In this document: positions 28,038 through 36,835 of the stretch, piece after piece | Position numbering within the stretch: the stretch's first letter is position 1 | Layout of the letters: each line of letters opens with the position of its first letter | Assembly: GCF_009792295.1 (NCBI RefSeq) | Contig: NZ_CP039934.1 | Span: 326,001-390,000, forward strand | From: Myroides fluvii | GTDB taxonomy: Bacteria; Bacteroidota; Bacteroidia; Flavobacteriales; Flavobacteriaceae | Direction: 5' to 3' | DNA: 64,000 nucleotides | Translations under genes and position numbers: made by a program | The notes under the pieces: model-generated | Databases searched by the model: none | What the model was told of the DNA's origin: nothing | Seen by the model: the letters and a program-made list of their open reading frames with translations, nothing else

Positions 28038-28045
28038 CAAAGATA
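28038..28045 (-). promoter_or_regulatory. TAnnTTTG -7 box for xerD
   Basis: TATCTTTG on the minus strand, about 22 bases upstream of the ATG at 28016. It directly abuts the T-run of the preceding gene's terminator. Confidence 0.55.
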
Positions 28046-28074
28046 AAAAAAAGAGCTTCAAAACTGAAGCTCTT
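28044..28074 (-). terminator. terminator of the outer-membrane barrel gene
   Basis: Minus-strand stem AAGAGCTTC / GAAGCTCTT with a six-base loop, followed by a run of eight T. Confidence 0.85.
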
Positions 28075-28104
28075 TCTTGTATTCTATTATTTACCGTTCT
28101 GTGA

Positions 28105-28752
28105 TTAGAATTTGTAAACTAATCCGAATGTAGCGTTGTCAAAGAAGTTATTGAAAACGTTTAAGTTTGCTTCTGTAGAAGAAACACTTTCTATTTTATT
28201 TCCGTTTTGTTTAGCATCGTAGTTGCTGTAGCTAAATACATTTCCTAAAGCAAACGTAACAGCTAATTTCTCAGTTACGAAATAGTTGAATCCTAAATCA
28301 ATACCTGCAGCTAATCCTGTTTCTTTATACTTAGCATCAGAAACTTTATTCTCTTGGTATCCTACTCCAACTTCAGCATACGTTTTGAAACGGCTACCTA
28401 ATTCTAAGAAGTAGTAACGAGCGAATGCTCCAGCGTATAATTTAGTTCCAGTAACGTCAACTGGCAATACATCAGACTCTAAAAGACCTTTACCAAAGCC
28501 TAAAGAAGCTCCAACAGCTACTTTATCACTTAAGAAATATCCAACTTTAGGATTAAAAGTATAATGTGTCGTTTTGTCTTTCAATCCAGAATTTGAATCT
28601 TTGATTACTTTATCAGAAATTTGGAAACTTCCTTCAATCATGATGTTTCCTTCTTGGAAACCAAATGTTGGTTTTTCTTTTTCTTGAGCGTTAGCTGTGA
28701 ATCCAAACGCAGCAACAGCTGCTAACGATAGTACTAATTTTTTCATATTCAT
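28105..28752 (-). CDS. outer-membrane beta-barrel protein
   Basis: 215 residues with a clear signal peptide (MKKLVLSLAAVAAFGFTANAQ). Alternating amphipathic strands run through the mature part (VGYFLSDKVAVGASLGFGKG, AFARYYFLELGSRFKTYAEV, DNATFGLVYKF), ending in Phe as in Gram-negative barrels: a small eight-strand porin-like (OmpW/OmpA-barrel) protein. Start codons at 28752 and 28746 are both possible. Substrate and role unknown. High use of common codons suggests good expression (inference). Confidence 0.78.
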   Translation of the reverse strand: MNMKKLVLSLAAVAAFGFTANAQEKEKPTFGFQEGNIMIEGSFQISDKVIKDSNSGLKDKTTHYTFNPKVGYFLSDKVAVGASLGFGKGLLESDVLPVDVTGTKLYAGAFARYYFLELGSRFKTYAEVGVGYQENKVSDAKYKETGLAAGIDLGFNYFVTEKLAVTFALGNVFSYSNYDAKQNGNKIESVSSTEANLNVFNNFFDNATFGLVYKF

Positions 28753-29075
28753 TAATTTTTTTCTATTAACTAAGTACGAAATTAAGGCATCTCCCCTTAA
28801 GATGACGTTTATTTAATAAAACTATAACATTAAAGAAACATTGTAAATTTAAAAAATTAACATGATATTGTAAATCAATTAGTTATTCCGTTATTACAAA
28901 TAGTTAACATTTAGTTAATTTCAAGAAAAATCGCACTTTAGAAGGCATTGAAAAACTAAAAGACTGAGAATGAATGGAAACTAAATTCGAATCCTACTAA
29001 ATATTACCATTTTCTTTTGTTTAACCAACCTGAATATTAAATATCTTTGTTTCACTGTTACACTAAATTCAAAGC
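28753..29075. other. divergent intergenic region
   Basis: 323 AT-rich bases between the barrel gene and aroQ. Apart from the aroQ -7 box near the right end I see only near-repeats of AGTTAAC/ATTTAGTTAAT; nothing coding. Confidence 0.6.
29042..29049 (+). promoter_or_regulatory. TAnnTTTG -7 box for aroQ
   Basis: TATCTTTG, 26 bases before the ATG at 29076. Confidence 0.55.
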
Positions 29076-29492
29076 ATGAAAATTCTAATACTCAATGGCC
29101 CTAATCTTAATTTATTAGGTAAAAGAGAGCCTACTATTTATGGAAGCACGAGTTTTGAGGCTTATTTTGAGCAACTACAGCTTGATTTTCCTTCTTTCGA
29201 ATTGGACTATTTTCAATCCAATAGCGAGGGGGTATTAATTGACAAACTACACGAGGTTGGTTTTAGTTATGATGGTATTGTATTCAATGCGGGCGCTTAT
29301 ACGCACACTTCTATAGCATTAGGAGATGCGATTGCCGCTATTCAAACCCCAGTTATTGAAGTACACATTTCCAACACACAGGCTCGTGAAGAGTTCCGAA
29401 AGACATCTAAGTTAGCCCCTTATTGCCAAGGAGTAATCCTGGGATTTGGTTTAAAAAGTTATGCACTAGCCCTTCGCGCTTTTGAGAATTAA
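29076..29492 (+). CDS. aroQ: type II 3-dehydroquinate dehydratase
   Basis: 138 residues. Third step of the shikimate pathway: 3-dehydroquinate to 3-dehydroshikimate. The type II signature is present: LILNGPNLNLLGKREPTIYG with the catalytic Tyr, FNAGAYTHTSIALGDAI, VEVHISNTQAREEFRKTS with the catalytic His, and GVILGFG. The stop codon overlaps the ATG of the next gene by one base, so the two are translationally coupled although the neighbour is not a shikimate enzyme. Confidence 0.96.
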   Translation: MKILILNGPNLNLLGKREPTIYGSTSFEAYFEQLQLDFPSFELDYFQSNSEGVLIDKLHEVGFSYDGIVFNAGAYTHTSIALGDAIAAIQTPVIEVHISNTQAREEFRKTSKLAPYCQGVILGFGLKSYALALRAFEN

Positions 29493-31972
29493 TGTATAAA
29501 AACACAACAAAGATTGCTTTATCTCTAATTTTCCTTATAGTTTTTCTATGGGGCAATTGGTGCTATGGACAATCGATTACTGGGAGAGTATTCTCAGATA
29601 AACAAACGCCACTTGTGAATTGTTTGGTTTTTATACCAGGAACTATGCATCAAACGCGCACAGATGAAACTGGTTTATTTACAATTAATTGGGACTCAAA
29701 GCGACCTATTTTTATCCAGAAAGAAGGCTATGAAAATAAACGATTAAAGTACAACAAGCAAGAAGAGCCTTTCGTTGTTTCTCTAACGCCTTTAGATAAG
29801 CGCAACATTCTTTATACCGATCAGCAAGATTTGTATGCTACTTATCTACTTTCGTTAGTTTATGAGCATTTCAAACAGCGAGCCGACAACTACCAAGTCG
29901 CTTATTATGCAAAGGGAGACCTACAACTCAATACACAGCGCTCTTCTTATCTAGGACAACAACGCAAGGACTTAGATCCGGCTTTGGACATCGATAGTGA
30001 AGAATCGGGGAATTTCATTTACCTCAGCGAAATTAGCTCTGACTTGGATTATCGCAATAAGATGATCAGTAAAGAGACCGTACAGGTACTACAAGAACGA
30101 GGAAATGGAAAAGACTTGCTCTTTCTAACAGGAACAGACAATGATTTTAATATTTTTAGTCCAGAAGTTTCCAAGCAGATTAATGTTGTATCTCCCCTAC
30201 TTCCGTATGCAAATACCTATTATTTCTTTGATATCATCATGGAAGAACAGGTGGGTGATGATACTGTTTACCGCGTATACTTTACACCTAAACGCGATCG
30301 AGAGCCCATTATGGAAGGATATATTGAATTTACAAACAAGAATTGGCAAATATTGTCTTTTTACGCTAAGATGCAAGGCAATAATGTAAATGTCAAAAAC
30401 ATCAACAACTTACAGATTAAACAAACGTATACCTATTCTCCTTCTTTGAATGCCCATGTAAAAGCCGCTCAAACCTTGGTGTTTGATGGTCGATTTATCG
30501 TTTTCGACTTCATAGGTAAATTTGAAAGTAGTTTCTCTAATTACACCGAGAAACCAGAACATTTAATGGAGAACAAGACCAATGAATATTTAACTTTTAC
30601 CAAAAAATACAACGTTGACGAAGAGGAAAAACTAGCTGCTATTCGTCCTTTTCACTTGCTAGAAAGCGAAAAAAAATACTTTGACCAAAAGTCGATTTTC
30701 ACAACGGACAACACCAAAGTGATTTTAGATTCTATTGATAAGCGAACCAATAATTTTACAGTTTTTAAATTAATCAAAGGATACAACTATACGAATTCGT
30801 ATAAAAACAGTTCCTATAGTTATCACGGGCTACTTTCTACCTTCGCATTTAATGCGGTACAGGGATTTAATATTACATCGGGAATTGACTATACCAAAAT
30901 TAGATCCAACAATGCTGCGACCTCATATGGTGTAAATGTTAGCTATGGTCTTAGTGAGAATAAATTTCGTTTTTTAGGTTACGCCTCTCATGTATTCAAC
31001 CAACAGGATTATCGTACAATACGATTAGAGGCGGGGGAGTCCATTGAGCAGTTTAATCAGGATGATCCAATTAAAAAGCCCATCAATTCTTTTGCTTCTG
31101 CTTGGTTTGGAAAAAACTATGCAAAGTACTTTCAAAAGAAGTTTTTCGCTCTGAATTACAGTCAATATTTGGGGACTAATTTTACTTTCGATGGACGGTT
31201 AGAATATGCTTATCGCGAGAATTTGTACAATAATATTCAAAATCCGCCTTTTGTACCGACATTGGATTTTACGTCAAACAATCCTTTGAATCCTTCGGAT
31301 TTTGAAAGTCCAACGTTCAAACCGAATGGCGTTGTAAAACTACAAGCCAATGTACAAGTGGTCTTTGACCAAAAAACGATTAGTTACCCCAACAAAAAAC
31401 AATATATACAACAGTCGAAGTACCCTGTTTTGGAGATTCACTTAGAAAAAGCATGGAATACGACGGACCGAAATTTCAGCTATACCTTTGGTTCTATTGC
31501 CACAAAATACCAAAATAACATCGGCAATATTGGAGCATTGTACACGGGTATTTCTATTGGACAATTCTTTGAACAGAATCAAATTCCCTTTACTGACTTC
31601 AAACATTTTAATGGCAATCAAACCTTTATTGGTTCAACCGCTATTTACAATAAACAATTTAATTTACTGCCGTACTATGCATATAGCACGAATAAGTCCT
31701 ATGTCGAATTTCACTTAGAACACGATTTCCGCGGTTACATCCTCAATAAAATTCCACTGTTAAATAAAACCAGGTATTCCCTTATTGTTGGTTTTCACTT
31801 ATTACAAACCCCAGATCAACCAACCTACAAAGAGTTTAGTATAGGATTAAATAACTTTGGGTTCAAAAAATTTAGACCTTTTAGAATTGATTACTTTACC
31901 TCTTTTTCCAACAACAAGACAAATCACGGGATTGTATTGGGAATAAAAGTTTTAGATTTAATTCAGAAATAA
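29492..31972 (+). CDS. DUF5686-type outer-membrane protein with carboxypeptidase-regulatory-like domain
   Basis: 826 residues. A signal peptide (ALSLIFLIVFLWGNWCYGQ) is followed by an N-terminal CarboxypepD_reg-like beta-sandwich (about 28-105: GRVFSDKQTPLVNCLVFIPG) and a large DUF5686-like part ending in outer-membrane strands (FEFHL, GVKVL-type repeats, HGIVLGIKVLDLIQK). Such proteins are common in Bacteroidota, with unknown function. It overlaps aroQ by one base and is therefore in the same transcript. The DUF5686 label is from pattern and length, moderately sure. Confidence 0.7.
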   Translation: MYKNTTKIALSLIFLIVFLWGNWCYGQSITGRVFSDKQTPLVNCLVFIPGTMHQTRTDETGLFTINWDSKRPIFIQKEGYENKRLKYNKQEEPFVVSLTPLDKRNILYTDQQDLYATYLLSLVYEHFKQRADNYQVAYYAKGDLQLNTQRSSYLGQQRKDLDPALDIDSEESGNFIYLSEISSDLDYRNKMISKETVQVLQERGNGKDLLFLTGTDNDFNIFSPEVSKQINVVSPLLPYANTYYFFDIIMEEQVGDDTVYRVYFTPKRDREPIMEGYIEFTNKNWQILSFYAKMQGNNVNVKNINNLQIKQTYTYSPSLNAHVKAAQTLVFDGRFIVFDFIGKFESSFSNYTEKPEHLMENKTNEYLTFTKKYNVDEEEKLAAIRPFHLLESEKKYFDQKSIFTTDNTKVILDSIDKRTNNFTVFKLIKGYNYTNSYKNSSYSYHGLLSTFAFNAVQGFNITSGIDYTKIRSNNAATSYGVNVSYGLSENKFRFLGYASHVFNQQDYRTIRLEAGESIEQFNQDDPIKKPINSFASAWFGKNYAKYFQKKFFALNYSQYLGTNFTFDGRLEYAYRENLYNNIQNPPFVPTLDFTSNNPLNPSDFESPTFKPNGVVKLQANVQVVFDQKTISYPNKKQYIQQSKYPVLEIHLEKAWNTTDRNFSYTFGSIATKYQNNIGNIGALYTGISIGQFFEQNQIPFTDFKHFNGNQTFIGSTAIYNKQFNLLPYYAYSTNKSYVEFHLEHDFRGYILNKIPLLNKTRYSLIVGFHLLQTPDQPTYKEFSIGLNNFGFKKFRPFRIDYFTSFSNNKTNHGIVLGIKVLDLIQK

Positions 31973-32000
31973 CCGTGAGTTTTGCTTTGTTAACCGTAAT

Positions 32001-32963
32001 TTACTGATATTTCTTCAACGCTAATTTCACTTTAGTTCCTTCCTGAACTTCAACGGGATGATTAAAGTACAAGGCTCTATTATTTTTAAACTTGGCACAA
32101 ACAAGATAACCATCTCCATTAAAATACGATTGTTGTACTTCAACTTCCACTACGCCTTTTTGTTTGGAAATCATCAATTGATGTGGATAGATTAACAGCA
32201 CTTCATCTTCTTTGGTATCAGGGGTAAAATCAGAAATATACAATTCGTTCACTTCACCAAATAGCGTAGCGACGTATTTATCTGAGGGATATTCATATAA
32301 ATCTTGTGTATCTCCATAATCCACTACTCGACCGTCTTTGAGCACGATGGTTTCATCAGCAAAGCTCAATACATCCATACTATCGTGAGTAGCGACAATG
32401 CAAGTAATATTATTTTCTTTGAGGTAGGCAAAAATCTTGCGACGCAAAACGCTTCTTCTTGCATAATCAATATGGCTAAACGGTTCATCTAATAACAATA
32501 CCTCTGGTGCTACTGCTAAAGCTCTAGCAATAGCTACACGTTGTTGTTGACCACCGCTCAAAAGCTTGACTTTTACATCGGCAAAGGCGGTCATTTCAAT
32601 TAGCTCTAATAACTCTGCTATTTTTGCTTGCTTTTTTTCTAAGTTAAAATTTGAAAGGTACTTACCGATATTTTCAGCAACACTCGTATGGGGCATTAAA
32701 TCAAAATCTTGAGCTAAATAGCGCATATTATCCATACCTGGTACCAGATTATAAGCAGGACCGAGTACTTGATTGTTTTTCCAAAAAATTTCACCTTGAT
32801 CTAAGTCGTGTAAACCGTAAATCAATTTCAATAGGGTACTTTTTCCACATCCACTTTCACCGAGCAAAGCTACGTGTTTTCCTTTTTCAATAACTAAATC
32901 AATGGCGTCTATAACGGTGAAATTGGCTGTATAACTAAACGATATATTTTTTAATAAAAGCAT
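32001..32963 (-). CDS. ABC transporter ATP-binding protein (spermidine/iron/sulfate importer type)
   Basis: 320 residues. Complete ATPase domain: Walker A GESGCGKST near 37, signature LSGGQQQRVAIARAL, Walker B VLLLDEPFSHID and the H-loop in VATHDSMD. A C-terminal TOBE-like extension (about 245-320) is typical of importers such as PotA, FbpC or CysA. No permease or binding protein is adjacent, so its partners must be elsewhere and the substrate cannot be given. It is followed by a convergent gap and preceded by the trxB terminator, so it is transcribed alone. Confidence 0.88.
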   Translation of the reverse strand: MLLLKNISFSYTANFTVIDAIDLVIEKGKHVALLGESGCGKSTLLKLIYGLHDLDQGEIFWKNNQVLGPAYNLVPGMDNMRYLAQDFDLMPHTSVAENIGKYLSNFNLEKKQAKIAELLELIEMTAFADVKVKLLSGGQQQRVAIARALAVAPEVLLLDEPFSHIDYARRSVLRRKIFAYLKENNITCIVATHDSMDVLSFADETIVLKDGRVVDYGDTQDLYEYPSDKYVATLFGEVNELYISDFTPDTKEDEVLLIYPHQLMISKQKGVVEVEVQQSYFNGDGYLVCAKFKNNRALYFNHPVEVQEGTKVKLALKKYQ

Positions 32964-33045
32964 GTCAAGATTTTAAAGTACAAAGATAAAAATATCTTAG
33001 GATGGACTCTATAAAATTCCAAGAAAGACACAAAAATAATAGTGT

Positions 33046-33078
33046 AAAAAAAGGGATAAGTCACAATTGGCTTATCCC
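33046..33078 (-). terminator. trxB terminator
   Basis: Minus-strand GGGATAAG / CTTATCCC with a ten-base loop, followed by a run of seven T. Confidence 0.85.
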
Positions 33079-33147
33079 TAATTTATTATGTATTTTCTTG
33101 CGGTCAAAATCCATTTTAAAATGGAAATCTCCTGCTTGTTTTTAGGA

Positions 33148-34092
33148 TTATTCTTGAGAAGCTAAATAGCGTTCAGCATCTAAAGCTGCAATACAGCCAG
33201 ATCCTGCTGCAGTAATTGCTTGTCTGTAGTCTTTATCTTGTACATCTCCACATGCAAAAACACCTTCAATATTTGTTTTGCTCGTTTTACCTGTAGTGAT
33301 TAGATATCCTGTTTCGTCCATTGTTAATTGCCCTTTGAAGATATCTGTATTGGGTTTATGACCAATTGCAACGAAAAAACCAGTTGCGGGAATGTCTTGT
33401 TCAACTCCCGTTTCGTTATTTTTAACTTTGATTCCCGTCACTACCTGACCATCACCTAATACCTCAACTGTACTAGTACTCAGTAAGATTTCGATATTTT
33501 CTGTTTGACGAACGCGGTCTTCCATAATTTTAGAAGCTCTAAATTTATCGCTGCGCACTAACATGGTCACTTTTTTACACAGTTTAGAGAGGTAATGTGC
33601 TTCTTCACAAGCTGAATCTCCTGCTCCAACAATAACCACTTCTTGGTTTCTGTAGAAGAATCCATCACAAACTGCACAAGCAGAAACTCCTCCTCCAAGG
33701 TTTAAATAATGTTGTTCCGAAGGCAATCCCAAATACATCGCGGTTGCTCCTGTTGAAATAATCACCGTATCAGCGTGTACCTCGGTTGTTTCGTTTACCC
33801 AAACTTTTTTAACAGCTCCACTTAAATCAACTTTAGTCACCCATCCATCTCTTACTTCTGTTCCAAAGCGCTTAGCTTGAGCCTCTAGTTGTAGCATCAT
33901 TTCAGGTCCTGTAACACCTTCTGGATATCCTGGGAAGTTTTCTACATCATTTGTTGTTGTTAATTGCCCTCCTGGTTGTAATCCTTGGTATAAAACAGGA
34001 GACATATTCGCTCTAGCAGCGTAAATTGCAGCCGTATATCCTGCAGGTCCTGATCCAATAATTAAACACTTTGTTCTTTCTATCGTTGACAT
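33148..34092 (-). CDS. trxB: thioredoxin-disulfide reductase
   Basis: 314 residues. FAD/NADPH flavoenzyme that reduces thioredoxin. FAD loop GSGPAGYTAAIYAARA near 14, redox-active CAVCDG, NADPH loop VGAGDSACEEA near 160 and the C-terminal FAD motif GVFACGDVQD are all present. It has its own -7 box and terminator, so it is a single-gene unit. Confidence 0.97.
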   Translation of the reverse strand: MSTIERTKCLIIGSGPAGYTAAIYAARANMSPVLYQGLQPGGQLTTTNDVENFPGYPEGVTGPEMMLQLEAQAKRFGTEVRDGWVTKVDLSGAVKKVWVNETTEVHADTVIISTGATAMYLGLPSEQHYLNLGGGVSACAVCDGFFYRNQEVVIVGAGDSACEEAHYLSKLCKKVTMLVRSDKFRASKIMEDRVRQTENIEILLSTSTVEVLGDGQVVTGIKVKNNETGVEQDIPATGFFVAIGHKPNTDIFKGQLTMDETGYLITTGKTSKTNIEGVFACGDVQDKDYRQAITAAGSGCIAALDAERYLASQE

Positions 34093-34118
34093 AATACTCT
34101 TTTTATTAATTGTAAAAA

Positions 34119-34126
34119 CAAAAATA
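34119..34126 (-). promoter_or_regulatory. TAnnTTTG -7 box for trxB
   Basis: TATTTTTG on the minus strand, 26 bases upstream of the trxB ATG. Confidence 0.55.
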
Positions 34127-34293
34127 CCCTTTTTCCGTGCTTTTCAAAGTACTTTTATAAAGAAATAACTTATATCAACATAAAGAAAGCCTATCAATGG
34201 AAAATAGATTCCCTTGTTTTTTCATGGGGAAACGCCTCCTTTTTTTCTTTTGGGGTACCTCTATTTTTACAACAAATTTATACCACTCCAATT

Positions 34294-35568
34294 TTACTTA
34301 GCATCTAAGTGAAGATAGCCCGTTTTCTTTACCGTATAACTTGTATTCTTCGTTTTTTTCTCATACGTAATGAGGTAATAATAGGTTCCTGCTGACAATT
34401 TACCTCCGCCTTTTTGAGTCCCTCTAAATACATTGCCTTCGCTATTGTAATTTTTAGTTTCGTAGATTTTTGTTCCCCATCTATTGAAAAGTTGAACCTT
34501 GTTGTTTGGGTATTTATCAATATTTTTAATGATAAAGTAGTCGTTGTTATCTCTTCCCGTAGCATTGACGTAATTGTAAATCACCAACTCATCATCCTCT
34601 GGTCCATTGTCAACCATACGTGCTAACGTAAAATATCCAAAATTAGAAATATTTGCTGGAGTGGTTATTGTTTTATTTTCCCTATCGACAACTCCTCCTA
34701 AATCTTCCCATTGCTTTACTGCTGAATTCCAATGAACAATGTGTAAATTTTGTTCGGTATTTTGTAACAAATCGGGCAATAGAGTATGCTCATCCCAACT
34801 TAATGTCAGCATAAAACTAGTTTGATTCTTTTTTGCTGTTTCGACCTTCCAATATTCACGGGTATTTATTTGTTTGATTTCAGGCACATGGGTTTGGTGT
34901 ATTTCAAAAAAAGCAGGATCATGATAGACATAATTACACAGTACGACATCCTTGTTATTTTTAGGAGCACTGATACTAGCTGGTCGATAGTGTTGTTTGT
35001 TTCCCACAGGAAAAATAAAGGGCTCTGCTCCTACTTTTTCTACCGCTCCATCAACAAAACTACTAGCGCTGCTATTTTTATATTTGGCGTTGGGCATAAA
35101 ACTCATCAATCCAGCGGGTTGATTGGTGACCGTATTGACAACAGCATCCACGATAATCACTCCTTCTTTAAAGTTAGCTTCTCCCCAAATATCGAGATTG
35201 GCTTTTAGATCAAACCAAAACGCTGTATTGAGATCAAAAGTAACCTTATGGAGGTCCACAACCTTGTTGCCTGCAATAATCGTATGTTGCTCTTTTGTAC
35301 TTACAAATCGCACTTCACCCGTGTCTAAGGTTTTAGTGTAGGTAAAAGCTCCATCATTAGTAAAATTCCCAAAGTAATACGCCAATCCATCATTGACTAA
35401 CTGTCCTTGTGTCTGATTGGAAAAATCCGAATACGAACTCAAAATAGTTTTACTATTCACTTGTAGTATTCCTTTGTTAAAAAAAACATTATTTTGCGCA
35501 ATCCCTATACTTGGACTACATACTATAGTACTAGCAAGCAGCAAATGAAGCGAGTATTTTTTTTTCAT
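34294..35568 (-). CDS. T9SS type B sorting domain surface protein (gliding-associated C-terminal domain)
   Basis: 424 residues. A signal peptide (LHLLLASTIVCSPSIGIAQ) is followed by a beta-rich surface region, then a C-terminal domain of about 85 residues of the gliding-motility-associated CHU_C type (DNNDYFIIKNIDKYPNNKV, LFNRWGTKIYE, SAGTYYYLITYE, KTGYLHLDAK). This type B signal sends proteins through the type IX secretion system and usually needs a PorP/SprF-like partner; one lies at 41.6 kb on the same strand. It is the last gene of a minus-strand run that starts with the AraC pair. Ligand unknown. Confidence 0.85.
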   Translation of the reverse strand: MKKKYSLHLLLASTIVCSPSIGIAQNNVFFNKGILQVNSKTILSSYSDFSNQTQGQLVNDGLAYYFGNFTNDGAFTYTKTLDTGEVRFVSTKEQHTIIAGNKVVDLHKVTFDLNTAFWFDLKANLDIWGEANFKEGVIIVDAVVNTVTNQPAGLMSFMPNAKYKNSSASSFVDGAVEKVGAEPFIFPVGNKQHYRPASISAPKNNKDVVLCNYVYHDPAFFEIHQTHVPEIKQINTREYWKVETAKKNQTSFMLTLSWDEHTLLPDLLQNTEQNLHIVHWNSAVKQWEDLGGVVDRENKTITTPANISNFGYFTLARMVDNGPEDDELVIYNYVNATGRDNNDYFIIKNIDKYPNNKVQLFNRWGTKIYETKNYNSEGNVFRGTQKGGGKLSAGTYYYLITYEKKTKNTSYTVKKTGYLHLDAK

Positions 35569-35682
35569 GGTATTCTAAATTAATCTCACTATTGGTTGAC
35601 TCATTGCCAAATAGCAAGGCATATGAAAATTATCATTTGTATTTCAATTGGCTAAAGCCCTATGTATCGATTAGATTTTGAC

Positions 35683-36825
35683 TTACTGAAGTACAGCGTT
35701 TTGCGGTTTATTTTTTGTTTTACAAACAGCATCTTCCGTTCGTTTAAAACTTTCATAACTCCTAAATCCACTGATCAGTATGAGATCTGCCTCTGTATCT
35801 TGTTCGGGATCACCTGTTGCTTTTAACCTGAGGTATTCGTTATACCTGCATTGGTTGATATATTGAGAAAAATTCTTTTTATACGTAGCATTAATAAATT
35901 GCGAGAGATAACTTCTGTTCGTCATTAAGTCACTCAAAAGGTCTGTAATTTTCAGTTGAGGATTTAAAAAGGGTTTAGTTTCTAGGATATAAGTTTCGAA
36001 CTTTTGCTTGTCAATTGCCAGTTCTTTTACCTTTTTACACCCGTCTAGGTCAAAATTCTTTTCCTCTTCTAAAATATCTTCTGTTATCTGGGCAAAATTT
36101 TCGCAAAACAGATTGTAACAAAGACTAATGTTAAAAAACATAAATAAAAAGTTAGGGATTAACTGCCCTACAAGAAGATTTGTTTGAAGTTGTGGAAATA
36201 TATAAAAAACAATAGATCCTGGAAATAACAAAAATCCAATAGCAAAAATGGGATAGAGCCAAAATAGAGAATCTCGTTCTTCGTCTGAAGAATAATTGGC
36301 AATGTTCTTTCTATACTTCAACAAGCGAAAGAGAGATAATAATAAATAAATTAAATTAAAAACAGTAGTTGTAATCCCCTCTTCATTGGAAAGCAAAAAA
36401 GTAAATATACTCTTCATTGGCAAAAGCCCTTCCATTTGTATTTCGAGCCCCGTAATGTGGTAGAAAAGAAAACCAAGACACAACGTCAAGGTAATTCCAT
36501 AGTGAAAGTATTTAAATTTTTCTTTCTTCTTCAAGCGAGTCAAGATAAAAATAAGATGATAAAACAAGGTAGGCATTAACAAAGTAGACAAAAAGTTCAC
36601 TCCTTTCAAGCAGGGTAAGCGCCAAATTTGAAATACTTCAAAAAACGTCGTACTATGAAAGAAAATGCAAACAATATAGAACAAGATCAAAACAAGGGTT
36701 GTTTTTCTCACCCCTACATCATTTTTATCATCAATTAGTTTAAGTCCCAATAAAGCCAAACAAAAGAGGGCTGAAAATATTGAGGAGGAGAATGATACTC
36801 CTAAAAAAAGGTATTCGTAATCCAT
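35683..36825 (-). CDS. AraC-like membrane protein with degenerate HTH
   Basis: 380 residues from the ATG at 36825, 10 bases after the previous gene's stop; an upstream GTG at 36858 would overlap that gene by 23 bases. About seven TM helices (residues 5-235) precede an AraC-like tail. The first HTH part is recognisable (LLSDLMTNRSYLSQFINATY, NFSQYINQCRY), but the second is eroded: ISGFRSYESFKRTEDAVCK replaces the usual GFxSxxxFxRxFK, and the PxxYR end is missing. DNA binding is therefore doubtful or altered. Second member of a tandem pair upstream of the type B surface protein. Confidence 0.72.
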   Translation of the reverse strand: MDYEYLFLGVSFSSSIFSALFCLALLGLKLIDDKNDVGVRKTTLVLILFYIVCIFFHSTTFFEVFQIWRLPCLKGVNFLSTLLMPTLFYHLIFILTRLKKKEKFKYFHYGITLTLCLGFLFYHITGLEIQMEGLLPMKSIFTFLLSNEEGITTTVFNLIYLLLSLFRLLKYRKNIANYSSDEERDSLFWLYPIFAIGFLLFPGSIVFYIFPQLQTNLLVGQLIPNFLFMFFNISLCYNLFCENFAQITEDILEEEKNFDLDGCKKVKELAIDKQKFETYILETKPFLNPQLKITDLLSDLMTNRSYLSQFINATYKKNFSQYINQCRYNEYLRLKATGDPEQDTEADLILISGFRSYESFKRTEDAVCKTKNKPQNAVLQ

Positions 36826-36835
36826 AATTATTTTT

